Below, piece by piece: positions 1 through 8,834 of a stretch of DNA of 64,000 bases. The DNA is from JABFSS01 sp964449445. GTDB lineage: Bacteria; Patescibacteriota; Gracilibacteria; Peribacterales; Peribacteraceae. Below the pieces are notes generated by a model. It saw nothing but the letters and a program-made list of their open reading frames with translations, made no database searches and had not been told where the DNA came from. Location of the stretch: NCBI GenBank assembly GCA_964449445.1, contig CAYUZT010000005.1, forward strand, positions 1-64,000, given 5' to 3'. The position numbers were made by a program, and so were the translations under genes. Positions within the stretch are counted from its first letter, which is position 1. The number at the start of each line of letters is the position of its first letter.

Positions 1-27
1 AGTTCCTACGCTCTCAATGAGCTGAAT

Positions 28-546
28 TTACCACCCATTTTTGTCCACTACGCCGATTTTCCTTTTCGATTTCGGTACATCAGGCGTCACCAACTGTTGT
101 ATCGCTTCGAAGATTGTTCGGAACTGTTCATCATACTTCTGTTCCATCTCTTCAAGTTTCCGCGCAAGATCTTTATGAGTCGCCAACCATTGTCTCAGCT
201 GCACGAATGCACGCATGATCATGATGTTCACTTGAATCGCACGATCACTATGGAGAACAGAGGAAAGCATAGCGACTCCCTGCTCGGTGAAAGCATAGGT
301 GCTGTATTTGGAATGTTCTCCTCGCTTTAAGGTCACAAATTGTGACCTTAAAGAATGGCTCCTTTCATCCTTTTTGAGCTTAAAAACGAAGTCTTTGGGA
401 AAACGGGCTCTGTTGCGTCGTACTGCCTGATTCAGGGATTTTACAGTCACCCCATACAGCTCAGCGAGGTCTCGATCGAGCATGACTTTCTGTCCCCGAA
501 TGAGGAAAATCTTCTGACCGATTCTCTCTATAGGAATCAGCGACAT
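28..546 (-). CDS. ORF6N-domain (KilA-N-related) DNA-binding protein
   Basis: The N-terminal ~90 residues carry the ORF6N signature: IRGQKVMLDRDLAELYG, then LNQAVRRNRARFPKDFVF, then TEQGVAMLSSVL. The C-terminal part is a charged coiled coil (LARKLEEMEQKYDEQ). ORF6N proteins are found in phages and as chromosomal copies in many bacteria and are thought to bind DNA. I place the start at the ATG at 546, which gives the usual family start (MSLIPIERIGQKIF). In-frame codons continue upstream to 609 but match nothing. Length (172 aa) is normal. It stands alone on the minus strand next to a divergent methyltransferase, with no other phage gene nearby, so it is probably a domesticated single gene. Its target is unknown. 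Confidence 0.85.
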   Translation of the reverse strand: MSLIPIERIGQKIFLIRGQKVMLDRDLAELYGVTVKSLNQAVRRNRARFPKDFVFKLKKDERSHSLRSQFVTLKRGEHSKYSTYAFTEQGVAMLSSVLHSDRAIQVNIMIMRAFVQLRQWLATHKDLARKLEEMEQKYDEQFRTIFEAIQQLVTPDVPKSKRKIGVVDKNGW

Positions 547-648
547 AGATGCAATAGGAATCGAGCGTGAAATCATGCAAATAGTCTGACCCACGCTTTT
601 TTCACACAATAGCCTTCAGAAAAACATTCTTTTTGTTATCGGTGAATT

Positions 649-676
649 TTGTCTTCTGTAAGCCATATTTTACGTT
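649..676 (+). promoter_or_regulatory. putative promoter of the methyltransferase at 687
   Basis: A TTGTCT -35-like hexamer (649-654) and TACGTT -10-like hexamer (671-676) are 16 bases apart. The -10 ends only 10 bases before the ATG at 687, which would give a nearly leaderless transcript. The -10 overlaps the left arm of the hairpin at 672-695. Confidence 0.35.
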
Positions 677-695
677 CCATACCCCTATGGAACGT
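672..695 (+). repeat. perfect 9-bp inverted repeat covering a start codon
   Basis: ACGTTCCAT (672-680) and ATGGAACGT (687-695) are exact reverse complements with a 6-base loop. The ATG of the downstream methyltransferase is the first three bases of the right arm. It could be an operator or, if transcribed, a hairpin that hides the start codon. Confidence 0.5.
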
Positions 696-1715
696 CCCCC
701 CATCTGCTACCATGCGCCGGTGCTGGAATCTCTCCTCCCCTTTCTTCGCGATCCCGTCGATCGGCGTCCGCTGCGCATGGACGGGGATTCTGTCGTTTCG
801 GAGTCCGGTATCCGCTATCCGGTCATCGACGGCATTCCGCGCCTGCTGACACCGACAAAAACTGTGGAGGAAGAAAAAATCCGCCAGAAAATGCAGGCGT
901 TCTACGAACAGTTCACGTTTCCCGGCTACGACGGCATCGATAGTCCGGGGGTACTGATGGATAAAGCGAAGCACAGTAACTTTGGTGTGTGGTTGGACCG
1001 CGCGATTGCGCCGCGGGCAACGGTGCTGGAGGTTGGCTGCGGGACCGGACAGATGACGAACTTCCTCGGGCTCTGCACATCACGCACCATGATCGGTGTG
1101 GATCAAAGTGTTGCGTCACTCACGCTCGGAAATACATTCAAAACCCGTTTCGGTTTGAACAATGTGCACTTCGCACAGGGCAACATCTTCGCGATGCCGA
1201 TTGCGGAGAAGAGTGTGGACGTGCTCATCTGCTCGGGAGTGCTCCACCATACACCGGATCCCCGTGGTGGGTATGAAGCGCTGCTGAAACTAGTCAAGCC
1301 CGGCGGCATCATCTTGATCGGGCTCTATAACAGCTACGCGCGAATTCCCCTCGGCATGCGCAAGATGCTTTTTTCGGTAACCGGCGGCGCATTCCATTGG
1401 CTGGACGCGCATTTGCGGCGGCGCGATGTCGATTCATCCAAAAAGGACATCTGGTTTGCCGATCAATATCGCAATCCCCATGAAAGCTGGCACTCGGTGG
1501 ACGAAGTACTTGGGTGGTTTGATGGAGCAGGTGTGAAATTTTTGAGCGGCGTCCCGGCGATTGCGAGTAGTCTTCCCGAGGAAGAACAGGGAATGCAGCT
1601 CTTTGCACCGCATCCGCGCGGGAGTGCCTTTGAACATATTTTCCGTCAGATCGGCTGGATGAAAACAATCAGCGGAGAAGGCGGGCTCTTTGTTATGATT
1701 GGCCAGGCACCATGA
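687..1715 (+). CDS. class I SAM-dependent methyltransferase with Trm112-like N-terminal domain
   Basis: Residues ~15-55 resemble a Trm112-like segment (FLRDPVDRRPLR, then YPVIDGIPRLL). The class I fold follows, with SAM motif I VLEVGCGTGQ near residue 113-122, the acidic loop IGVDQS, and ICSGVLHHTPDPRGG in the motif IV region. This arrangement is common in envelope-glycan loci, where the substrate is often a sugar or lipid-linked glycan; the substrate here cannot be told. The ATG at 687 is chosen over an in-frame start at 633 because homology begins there and a -10-like element lies just upstream. Its last four bases (ATGA) overlap the next gene, so the two are probably co-translated. Confidence 0.85.
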   Translation: MERPPICYHAPVLESLLPFLRDPVDRRPLRMDGDSVVSESGIRYPVIDGIPRLLTPTKTVEEEKIRQKMQAFYEQFTFPGYDGIDSPGVLMDKAKHSNFGVWLDRAIAPRATVLEVGCGTGQMTNFLGLCTSRTMIGVDQSVASLTLGNTFKTRFGLNNVHFAQGNIFAMPIAEKSVDVLICSGVLHHTPDPRGGYEALLKLVKPGGIILIGLYNSYARIPLGMRKMLFSVTGGAFHWLDAHLRRRDVDSSKKDIWFADQYRNPHESWHSVDEVLGWFDGAGVKFLSGVPAIASSLPEEEQGMQLFAPHPRGSAFEHIFRQIGWMKTISGEGGLFVMIGQAP

Positions 1716-2737
1716 AGAAAACTCTCCACCCTTGGCAAGCGAACCTCCTGATGCTCGTGTGCACGATCGTCCTGTTTTTTGCTGTCATCGAGATCCTGCT
1801 TCGCTTGACCATCGACAACGGCATTCCGCGCACGCCGCCGATTTACCAGAAGAGTGAGGATCCCGAGCTCAGCTACGAGCTGAAACCGAGTCTCTCCGAG
1901 TACGCGTTTCGATCGACCATTGAGACAGACAGACGCGGACTGCGTTCATCGGAGATTCACCCGGGTAAGAAGACCGTCGCACTGCTGGGCGATTCGATCG
2001 CGTTTGGCTACGGACTGGAGAATGACCAGACGATCGGTGCACAGATGAATGTGCTGCTTCCAAACACCTACAACATCGTGACGGCTGCAGCGCCCGGCTA
2101 CTCGCTTGGGCAGGAAGCAGCGTTGTACCGGACGAAAATCGCGCAGCTGCATCCGGGGACTCTTGTGTTGATCTTCCACTGGAATGATCTGACGCTGACA
2201 CAACCAGACATCCTGGATGACGACGGCAACCTGCACCCACCGGACTGGGTTCCGGGAACGTCCCGCTGCTCTCCTATGGTGACAGGCATATTGAAAATGT
2301 TCCCGGGGCAATGCTGGCTCGATCTCCACAGCGCTTTCTACCGCACGGTGAAGAAAATCATCAGCGCGCGCACGGAGCAGGAAAACGCCCTGCAGCAGAC
2401 GAGTGATCTGACACAAGATGCTTTTGACGATTACGTCACAGATGATCAGATACAAAAATACGGTAATGAACTTGCAAGCTTCTCCCGGTCTCTGCCTCGC
2501 GATCTTTCTCGCTTATTCGTGATCTGGCCCGAGAGACCTCTGCATTTTGCCGCAACCGCCGATCTCATGACACTCGCCAAACAGTCCGGCTTTGAAACGC
2601 TCAACTTGTACGAAGTATTTGGCAATCGCGGCGAAACACTGTCATGGGACACGGTCCATCCAAGCGCCAAAACCGCAGAGGAGGCGGCGGCGGTCATCGT
2701 CAGTGCGTTGCGAACGTGGGATTTGCTACCGAGATGA
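1712..2737 (+). CDS. membrane-anchored SGNH/GDSL-family hydrolase
   Basis: One N-terminal membrane segment (~residues 10-31) precedes an SGNH fold. Block I is VALLGDSIAFGYG with Ser95 as likely nucleophile, an FHWNDLTL segment fits the Asn-containing block III, and SWDTVHPS near the C-terminus supplies the Asp313/His316 pair. Such proteins usually add or remove O-acetyl groups on surface polysaccharides. The membrane anchor and the 4-base overlap with the preceding methyltransferase suggest it tailors an extracytoplasmic glycan. Its 3' end overlaps the convergent GT2 gene by 12 bases. Substrate unknown. Confidence 0.8.
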   Translation: MKKTLHPWQANLLMLVCTIVLFFAVIEILLRLTIDNGIPRTPPIYQKSEDPELSYELKPSLSEYAFRSTIETDRRGLRSSEIHPGKKTVALLGDSIAFGYGLENDQTIGAQMNVLLPNTYNIVTAAAPGYSLGQEAALYRTKIAQLHPGTLVLIFHWNDLTLTQPDILDDDGNLHPPDWVPGTSRCSPMVTGILKMFPGQCWLDLHSAFYRTVKKIISARTEQENALQQTSDLTQDAFDDYVTDDQIQKYGNELASFSRSLPRDLSRLFVIWPERPLHFAATADLMTLAKQSGFETLNLYEVFGNRGETLSWDTVHPSAKTAEEAAAVIVSALRTWDLLPR

Positions 2738-3532
2738 CGGAGGATCTTCCACTAATCCGCCGAACGCGTTTTGTACGCGCAACATCCACATACGAATAAT
2801 CGTCCACAGATAAGGCAGGCCTTTGCGCAGAAGATGATCGAAACTCGATCCTGTTTTCGATTCCCCCGCAATGCGCGGAACATTGACATAGGGAATTTCC
2901 ACGAAAGAGTATTTGAGCAGGATCGACCGGAAAATAAGATCGATAAAGTACTCCCCGTAATCGCCGCGGAGACGGATGCGCTCGAGCACCTCGCGACGAA
3001 TGGCAATGAATCCGCTCGTGTAATCGGTAAATGACGCAAAAAGCGCGTGACGTAAGAACCAATTGAGAAGGCGGCTCAGGAGAATCGCAGCGCGCGATTC
3101 CTCTCCGCCAAACCATTGCCTGCTCTCCTTGTACTTTCCTCCCGGAACAAAACGCGACCCCACGGCAATATCGTACCCCTGCTCGATTTTGGTGAGCAGC
3201 TGAGGAATCATGCCCGGTGGCATGGAAAAATCGCAATCAAGCCACACGATCGTATCGCCTTCCGCAAGATCAATGCCGCGCTGAATGCTTTTTGTCAGTC
3301 CTCGATCCGCCGTCCGGGTTTCCAGACGAAGACCGGGAATAGACCCTGTTGCAACGAGCGACGTAATGGCAGCCGATGTCCCATCCGGAGAATTATCATC
3401 AACAACAATAATTTCATGGGGCTGACTGATCACAGCATGAACCTCCTGCACAAGACGTGCGATATTTTCGACCTCATTGTAGGTCGGAAGAATAACGGAA
3501 ATGAGCCGGAGATTACGCGGTTGCAATGTCAT
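2726..3532 (-). CDS. family 2 glycosyltransferase (dolichol-phosphate mannosyltransferase-like)
   Basis: A 268-residue GT-A enzyme with the GT2 signatures ISVILPTYNE, IIVVDDNSPDGT (donor-binding Asp pair) and VWLDCDFSMPPG (DxD-type metal site). No multi-span membrane tail follows, so it resembles soluble DPM1-type enzymes that load a sugar onto a polyprenyl phosphate. Such a lipid-linked sugar would suit the PMT-like proteins elsewhere in the window. The start is the ATG at 3532, just before the first beta strand; codons upstream in frame belong to the antisense of the aminotransferase. It overlaps the upstream DegT gene by 20 bases and is last in a four-gene minus-strand set. Confidence 0.88.
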   Translation of the reverse strand: MTLQPRNLRLISVILPTYNEVENIARLVQEVHAVISQPHEIIVVDDNSPDGTSAAITSLVATGSIPGLRLETRTADRGLTKSIQRGIDLAEGDTIVWLDCDFSMPPGMIPQLLTKIEQGYDIAVGSRFVPGGKYKESRQWFGGEESRAAILLSRLLNWFLRHALFASFTDYTSGFIAIRREVLERIRLRGDYGEYFIDLIFRSILLKYSFVEIPYVNVPRIAGESKTGSSFDHLLRKGLPYLWTIIRMWMLRVQNAFGGLVEDPPSSR

Positions 3533-4622
3533 GAATGGAATCACACACATATTCAAGCTGCTCTTGGGTAAGTGCAAGACCCGAAGGAAGATATAAACCG
3601 CGCTCGGCAATGCTCTCAGAGACGGGGAAATGTTCACTGATACCATAGAGCTTCTGGATAATCGGCTGACGGGCAGATGATGGGAAGAAATCGCGGGTAT
3701 CGACGCCTTTTTCCTTAAGCGCAGCGCGCAACTGATCGCGCGTAAGCGGGAAGCTCTCATCCACGAGCACCGAATACATCCAGTACACGTTCTCGGCGTA
3801 GTCTTTGGTGATCGGCAGTTGTAGTCCTTTGATATTCTTGAGTCGTTTGCCATACTCCGCCGTCATCCACCGCTTGTGAGTGAGAAATTCTTCGATTGAT
3901 TCCATTTGGCCCAAACCGAGCGCCGCCTGGAGATTCGTGATCCGGTAGTTGTACCCGATTTCCTGATGCCAGAAGCGCTTCTCGGGACTGTGCGCAAGAT
4001 CTTTGAGAGCGCGTGCCTTCTGTGCGATGTCGTCATCGTTCGTCACGAGCATGCCTCCTTCGCCCGTCGTGATGATTTTATTCGCGTAAAAGCTGAAGCA
4101 GCCGATGTCTCCCATCGATCCGCATTTCTTTCCCTTATAGAGTCCTCCATGCGCTTCCGCGGCATCTTCAACCACGAAGAGTTTGTGCTTCTTAGCAATC
4201 GCGAGGAGTGGATCCATATCCACGCTGTGACCGTAAATGTGCACGGGCATGATCGCCTTCATTTTCTTCGTGATTTTTTGTTCGATGAGACTGACGTTGA
4301 GATTGTACGTATCCGGTTCCGCATCAATGAAGACCGGCGTCGCTCCGGTATAGATGACCGCGAAGACCGATGCGATCATGGTGAAATCGGGAATGATCAC
4401 TTCATCCCCGGGACCAATGCCGAGACTCAGGAGCGCAACATGCAACGCCGCCGTGCCGCTCGTCACGGAAACGGCGTGCTTGACGCCAATGTACTCAGCG
4501 AATGCTTTCTCAAATTTCCCGATGAACGGACCGGCGGAAGAAACCCAGCCGGAATCCAGGGCTTCCATCACATACTTCTTCGCGGCAGCGGTGATGACGG
4601 GTTCGTTGACGGGAACGTTCAT
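3513..4622 (-). CDS. DegT/DnrJ/EryC1/StrS-family sugar aminotransferase
   Basis: A PLP-dependent fold type I enzyme that converts a keto-sugar nucleotide to an amino sugar. Visible signatures are TSGTAALHVALLSLGIGPGD (phosphate-binding loop), VVEDAAEAHGG, and CFSFYANKIITTGEGG, whose Lys182 should form the Schiff base. It resembles perosamine-synthase-type (GDP-4-keto-6-deoxymannose) enzymes, but no GDP-mannose dehydratase is in the window, so the substrate is left open. The start at ATG 4622 (MNVPVNEPVITA) fits the family and leaves 4 bases after the cupin gene; an in-frame ATG at 4646 would overlap that gene. Confidence 0.9.
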   Translation of the reverse strand: MNVPVNEPVITAAAKKYVMEALDSGWVSSAGPFIGKFEKAFAEYIGVKHAVSVTSGTAALHVALLSLGIGPGDEVIIPDFTMIASVFAVIYTGATPVFIDAEPDTYNLNVSLIEQKITKKMKAIMPVHIYGHSVDMDPLLAIAKKHKLFVVEDAAEAHGGLYKGKKCGSMGDIGCFSFYANKIITTGEGGMLVTNDDDIAQKARALKDLAHSPEKRFWHQEIGYNYRITNLQAALGLGQMESIEEFLTHKRWMTAEYGKRLKNIKGLQLPITKDYAENVYWMYSVLVDESFPLTRDQLRAALKEKGVDTRDFFPSSARQPIIQKLYGISEHFPVSESIAERGLYLPSGLALTQEQLEYVCDSIHDIATA

Positions 4623-4626
4623 AGAT

Positions 4627-5031
4627 TCAGCGGAAAATTTTAGCACGACTCTCTCCGGGATACGGCCCCTGCTTCACCTCAATCATTCGGGTCTTTTCGA
4701 GCATTGTGAGCGTGTGTCCTCCCCGGAAGAATACGAGAAAATCGCCGGTGGAGACCGTTTGTGTGTGCAGCTCGTTCCATTCTTCATCAAACACCGTGAC
4801 CTTTGCACTTCCCCCTTCAAAGTAGAGGAACTCGCTCGTCTGGTTTACGGTCCCTGCACGCTGAACATGCTGATGAGGCTTCACTTCGTAGCCCTTCGGT
4901 CGCTCCATCACACCCACCTGGAATTCCTCCGTCGGCTGCGTGAGGAACTTTGCACCATCGACGCTAAGTTTCCCACCGACGAAAACAGCGTAGGTGAGGC
5001 CGTTTTTGGTGACAGGTGTCACGGAACTCAT
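4627..5031 (-). CDS. cupin-fold protein of a sugar-biosynthesis operon
   Basis: 134 residues with a single beta-barrel pattern: a histidine-containing first cupin motif (VKPHQHVQRAGT) and a second motif around STGDFLVFFRGGHTL. Small cupins next to DegT aminotransferases and glycosyltransferases are often sugar-nucleotide isomerases or epimerases, or unassigned binding proteins. No RmlC or WxcM signature is obvious. The ATG at 5031 overlaps the preceding stop (ATGA), showing translational coupling to the GT4 gene upstream and placing it second in the minus-strand operon 6218-2726. Confidence 0.7.
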   Translation of the reverse strand: MSSVTPVTKNGLTYAVFVGGKLSVDGAKFLTQPTEEFQVGVMERPKGYEVKPHQHVQRAGTVNQTSEFLYFEGGSAKVTVFDEEWNELHTQTVSTGDFLVFFRGGHTLTMLEKTRMIEVKQGPYPGESRAKIFR

Positions 5032-6218
5032 GGGGCAACGGTAACAGAAATAGACCCAAGAATCCTCTCCATTCGCTTCTCCCAACTATGCTCCAGGGCA
5101 ATTCGTTTGCCCTCTTCTGCCCGTATCAGAGCTTCCTGCGGATGATCGAGAACGTCACTGATCGCATCGGCCAGCGACTCTGCATCTCCTGGTAGAAAGA
5201 ACCGGACGGACTCCCCGGAAACCACGTCACGGACTGGCGGAAGATCGGCACAGACAACGGGACGACCCGAGGCGAGGTACTCGAAGAGCTTGAGCGGCGA
5301 GGTATCGCGCATGAAGTATGGATGATCAGTCTTGGGCGCGGGGTAGACGCACACATCGCACGCGGCGATGGCGAAGGGAACATCTCCCGACGGAATATGA
5401 CCCTGGAAAGAGATATCGCGTGGCGTCAGGCCAATGGATAACGCGTGAGCCGTGTAATTATCGACCCATTTCTCGGGTCCTCCGACGATCCAGAGAAGGG
5501 GCGCAACATGCTCTGCTCCCACACGTTCTCGTTTTTTGAGAATAGCCCTCGCATCGATCAGCTCACGAACTCCTTTCTCCAGCGTTTCACGCGTGATCAG
5601 TGATCCACTGTATCCAATGACTGTTGTATCTGCAGGAATCCCCCACTCGGATTTGGCAGAAGCGCTATCAGGAAGTTTATCGAAGCGCCGCAGATCAACG
5701 CCATCGGCTTCCACCATCACCCTATGCGGGTGCACGCCCCACGAAATGAGCTCGCGCTGCATCGGACTCGTAAGACAGACAATTTTTGCCGTGCGGTTGC
5801 ACAAGCGCACAAAGCGCCTGCGTCCCATGCGCGGAAGCGAATGGAGCTCCAGAATCACCGGGATACCGGTTTTAAGAAGTGATGGGAGCAAGAGCGGTGA
5901 GCGGACATAGAGGAGGTCGAATTGTTGTGCCCGCTCTCGCAACGCTCGTCCGTAGGCGTACATACTCACGGCGAATCCCAGCACGCCGGGGACAACGCGC
6001 GATTCGAATGCATCGAAATGCGAAATCTTTTCAATATGCAGAGGATGCCGAAGCCCATAGAAATGCTCCGGCGTGTCCTGCACGGAAATTCGCAGTGACG
6101 GAGTCAGCATCGTCACCTGGTGCCCAAGCTCAGTGAGCGCGTCGCAGACCTGGGCAATCTGGAATCCGTGCGCTTTTTGGGTCGGAAAACGGCTGTGGTT
6201 GACGTAGGCGATCCGCAT
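5028..6218 (-). CDS. family 4 glycosyltransferase (GT-B)
   Basis: 396 residues beginning MRIAYVNHSRFPTQKAHGFQ, a typical GT4 first strand and glycine-bearing loop. The donor-binding half has VIGYSGSL and the E-x7-E type segment SPLKLFEYLASGRPVVCADL. It probably adds a hexose to a surface glycan; donor and acceptor unknown. The ATG at 6218 is chosen on N-terminal homology over an in-frame upstream start at 6335. The divergent methyltransferase begins only 24 bases away at 6243, so the two promoters must overlap or lie inside the opposing genes. Confidence 0.9.
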   Translation of the reverse strand: MRIAYVNHSRFPTQKAHGFQIAQVCDALTELGHQVTMLTPSLRISVQDTPEHFYGLRHPLHIEKISHFDAFESRVVPGVLGFAVSMYAYGRALRERAQQFDLLYVRSPLLLPSLLKTGIPVILELHSLPRMGRRRFVRLCNRTAKIVCLTSPMQRELISWGVHPHRVMVEADGVDLRRFDKLPDSASAKSEWGIPADTTVIGYSGSLITRETLEKGVRELIDARAILKKRERVGAEHVAPLLWIVGGPEKWVDNYTAHALSIGLTPRDISFQGHIPSGDVPFAIAACDVCVYPAPKTDHPYFMRDTSPLKLFEYLASGRPVVCADLPPVRDVVSGESVRFFLPGDAESLADAISDVLDHPQEALIRAEEGKRIALEHSWEKRMERILGSISVTVAP

Positions 6219-6242
6219 GCGGAAAGGATACACTTTCTCTGC

Positions 6243-7004
6243 ATGCAATTGCCCCAATTCCAGGCCCACGCAGACATGGAAGAGCGCCATTGGTGGTTTT
6301 TGGCCCGCCGCAGGATTCTTGCAACCCTGCTCCATGCCCTGCTTCCGCCCTCACGAGACACCTTGCTGATTGATGTTGGCTGCGGCACCGGCGGCCTGAC
6401 GAATTTTTTCTCCAAGCAGTACACGATAATCGGTGTAGATCCGTCCGCAGATGCAATCACATTTGCCCGTGAAAGATTTCCCTCCTCTACATTCATCCAC
6501 GGCAAAGCTCCCGATGACGTTCCCGATTTCTCTCGCGCCGATGCCATCCTGCTGATCGAAGTGCTCGAACACATTGAGCATGATCGTGACTTCGTGCATC
6601 AATTGATTACAGCTATGAAGTCGGGTGCATACCTGTTCATCATGGCTCCCGCCGATATGTCGCTCTGGAGTCCGCACGATGATGCCTTCGAACATTTCCG
6701 CCGGTACGAGAGCCTGGAGGACTTCCGAAACATCTGGAAAGGAACCCCAATCTCTGAGCGCCTCGTGAGTTACTGCAATCGTCGCCTGTATCCAGTTGTG
6801 AAGTTCATGCGTGCAATGAGTAAGCGCCGAGGAAAATCGTGGGGGAAGGGTGGAACGGATATTGCTGTGCCAATGGCACCGCTTAATGCGCTCCTCAAGA
6901 AAACATTCGCAGGTGAAGAGCGCATCCTCTTGAATGCCCTCAAGGGAAAAGGATGCGGATACAAGAAAGGCGTGAGTGTGATGGCGGTGTTGCAGAAAAA
7001 GTAA
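6243..7004 (+). CDS. class I SAM-dependent methyltransferase
   Basis: 253 residues. The N-terminus has the EERHWWFLARRRIL motif of a methyltransferase group common in glycan clusters, then SAM motif I LLIDVGCGTGGLTNFF, IIGVDPSA, and LLIEVLEHIEHD. A basic C-terminal half (KRRGKSWGKGGTD) could contact membranes or nucleic acid. The closest pattern is the Ubi/COQ-type Methyltransf_11/12 families. The ATG at 6243 is used; the ATG at 6276 (MEERHWWF) is a real alternative. Gene context points to glycan or lipid methylation. Confidence 0.82.
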   Translation: MQLPQFQAHADMEERHWWFLARRRILATLLHALLPPSRDTLLIDVGCGTGGLTNFFSKQYTIIGVDPSADAITFARERFPSSTFIHGKAPDDVPDFSRADAILLIEVLEHIEHDRDFVHQLITAMKSGAYLFIMAPADMSLWSPHDDAFEHFRRYESLEDFRNIWKGTPISERLVSYCNRRLYPVVKFMRAMSKRRGKSWGKGGTDIAVPMAPLNALLKKTFAGEERILLNALKGKGCGYKKGVSVMAVLQKK

Positions 7005-7028
7005 GAGTGGACTCTGTATACTGCGATC

Positions 7029-8444
7029 ATGTTGAAGAAATACCAGCATTGGCTTCCCGAGATTGGACTCAGCGCACTCGCGCTCTTCTTCACCTTCCGC
7101 GAGCTCGGCACGTTCCCCGGATCCTGGATCGATGAAGGACTCTTTATCATGGTTGCAAAGTCGGTCGCATCGGGACATGGCTACGCAATTCCCCTCTTGG
7201 ATCACGTGTGGAAGTATCCGTATTTTTTGGCCATCGGCCCCACCGTCATTCTGCCAACCGCAGCGTCATTGAAACTCTTCGGATTATCGTCGATTGCAAT
7301 CGCTCGGTTGCCGATGACCCTCTACATTCTTGGAACGTGCATTACTCTGTATTGGTTCACGAAAAAAATAACCGACCGATCAACCGCGCGATGGGCAATA
7401 GCGCTTCTCGTCACGCTTTCCGCATTCGTGAATACGGGAAAGCCCGTCTTGGGAGAAGTCCCCGCGTTCTTCTTTCTCGTATTGGGACTCTTTACCATGA
7501 TCAGTGAAAAACAGACGCAACGGGGAATAATGAGCGGAATATTTTTTGGGTTGTCTGTGCTGACCAAACTGACATACGGATTGATTCTTCCGGCTCTTTC
7601 CATTGCCTGGATTGCTGCCGCTACGCGTAGACAATGGAAAGACGTGCGCTCTCTGACACTGAGCGGCTGCATTACTCTTCTTGTTTATCTTCCATGGCGA
7701 TGGATAGAAGTGATCCACACACCCGCAGGGAGCCTGACGGAAGAATTGGATAAATTCGTTTTTGGCGGCGGCAATCTGCCCGTCCTCAATGTCCTGCGCG
7801 ATAATGCCGAAATTCTCATTCGGCTGCCGTTTCTCGCATTCGGCATCATTCTTCTTCTTGGCTGCACTGGTCTCTGCTCAAAAGATGTACGACTGCCGCA
7901 ACCTGCGAGAATGAGTATTGTCTCGCTGGTCGTATTCTTCACGCTCTATTTCCTCAACAGCTACGGCTGGTATCGACATCTGCTGCCCGCACATCTGCTT
8001 CTCCTGCCATTTGTTCCCGTTGGAGTCACGATGATCGTTCGAGTATTTACTGGTCGATCGAAAGCAACGCGCATGCTTGCGACGGGAATCTTGACTCTCA
8101 TTGTCTGCGCTCAAGGCCTTTGGCAGCTGCAACACCGAGGCTCGGGCTCCGGAATTGAATCCGCTCAAGCAGCGATCATTCTTCAGGAACAATATTCCAC
8201 AACAAATCTCCTGATTGAGGCACCAGAACTCTTCGCGCAATTACCCGATAATGCCCACTGGCTTTACCTCATCCGCGAAGGCATCTCTCCATCGATGCCG
8301 GATATATTTCGTACTCCAAATGCCAAACAACGTTGTTTTAGCCGCATCAGAAAATTAAGTATCGAAGAAGTGCGCCAGTACGGGGCGATGGCGGTTCGCG
8401 TGAGTAATTATCATTTGGTCCCGCCACCGCTAGACTGCCCGTGA
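7029..8444 (+). CDS. PMT/ArnT-like (GT39/GT83 type) membrane glycosyltransferase
   Basis: 471 residues, strongly hydrophobic, with about ten or more membrane spans. It carries the early acidic motif of GT-C enzymes: PGSWIDEGLF in the first external loop, with an Asp-Glu pair. GT-C enzymes move a sugar from a polyprenyl-phosphate donor to a protein, lipid or glycan on the outer face. A TATACT hexamer at 7017-7022 ends 6 bases before the ATG and could act as a -10 for leaderless expression. The GtrA-like gene starts 3 bases after its stop, so 7029-10247 is probably one operon. Confidence 0.82.
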   Translation: MLKKYQHWLPEIGLSALALFFTFRELGTFPGSWIDEGLFIMVAKSVASGHGYAIPLLDHVWKYPYFLAIGPTVILPTAASLKLFGLSSIAIARLPMTLYILGTCITLYWFTKKITDRSTARWAIALLVTLSAFVNTGKPVLGEVPAFFFLVLGLFTMISEKQTQRGIMSGIFFGLSVLTKLTYGLILPALSIAWIAAATRRQWKDVRSLTLSGCITLLVYLPWRWIEVIHTPAGSLTEELDKFVFGGGNLPVLNVLRDNAEILIRLPFLAFGIILLLGCTGLCSKDVRLPQPARMSIVSLVVFFTLYFLNSYGWYRHLLPAHLLLLPFVPVGVTMIVRVFTGRSKATRMLATGILTLIVCAQGLWQLQHRGSGSGIESAQAAIILQEQYSTTNLLIEAPELFAQLPDNAHWLYLIREGISPSMPDIFRTPNAKQRCFSRIRKLSIEEVRQYGAMAVRVSNYHLVPPPLDCP

Positions 8445-8447
8445 TCA

Positions 8448-8834
8448 ATGTACAAACGCATCCGCCCTCACCTGCCCCAAATGTTTCGCTACTTGATGAG
8501 TGGCGGGAGCGCTGCTGCGCTTGAACTTGGAGGCTATCAGCTGATGCGTTTTTTTGGCGTCTGGTACCTGGCAGCCGGCATTGTGAGCAGCGCGATCGGC
8601 CTCTTGAGCGCCTTTACGTTCCACAAGTACTTCGTCTTCAAGAAAAAAGACAATACGACGTCGCACGTCGTTCGCTATTTGGTGCTGCAGGGGATGAACG
8701 CTCTGGCACAGGTCGCGTTTCTGTACGTCTTCGTGGAATTTGGCGGCATTGATCCGTTCTTCGGAAAAATTTTGGCCATCGGCGTGGTCGTGAGCTGGAA
8801 CTTCTTCCTCTACAAATTTTTCGTCTACGTGTGA
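8448..8834 (+). CDS. GtrA-family membrane protein
   Basis: 128 residues with four hydrophobic segments and the GtrA pattern: RYLMSGGSAAALELGGYQL at the first helix, then FTFHKYFVF, and a final NFFLYKFFVYV helix. GtrA proteins are thought to help move polyprenyl-phosphate-linked sugars across the membrane, working with a GT2 that makes the lipid-linked sugar. Here the GT2 follows directly: its GTG start overlaps this stop codon (GTGA). Full-length for the family. Confidence 0.88.
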   Translation: MYKRIRPHLPQMFRYLMSGGSAAALELGGYQLMRFFGVWYLAAGIVSSAIGLLSAFTFHKYFVFKKKDNTTSHVVRYLVLQGMNALAQVAFLYVFVEFGGIDPFFGKILAIGVVVSWNFFLYKFFVYV

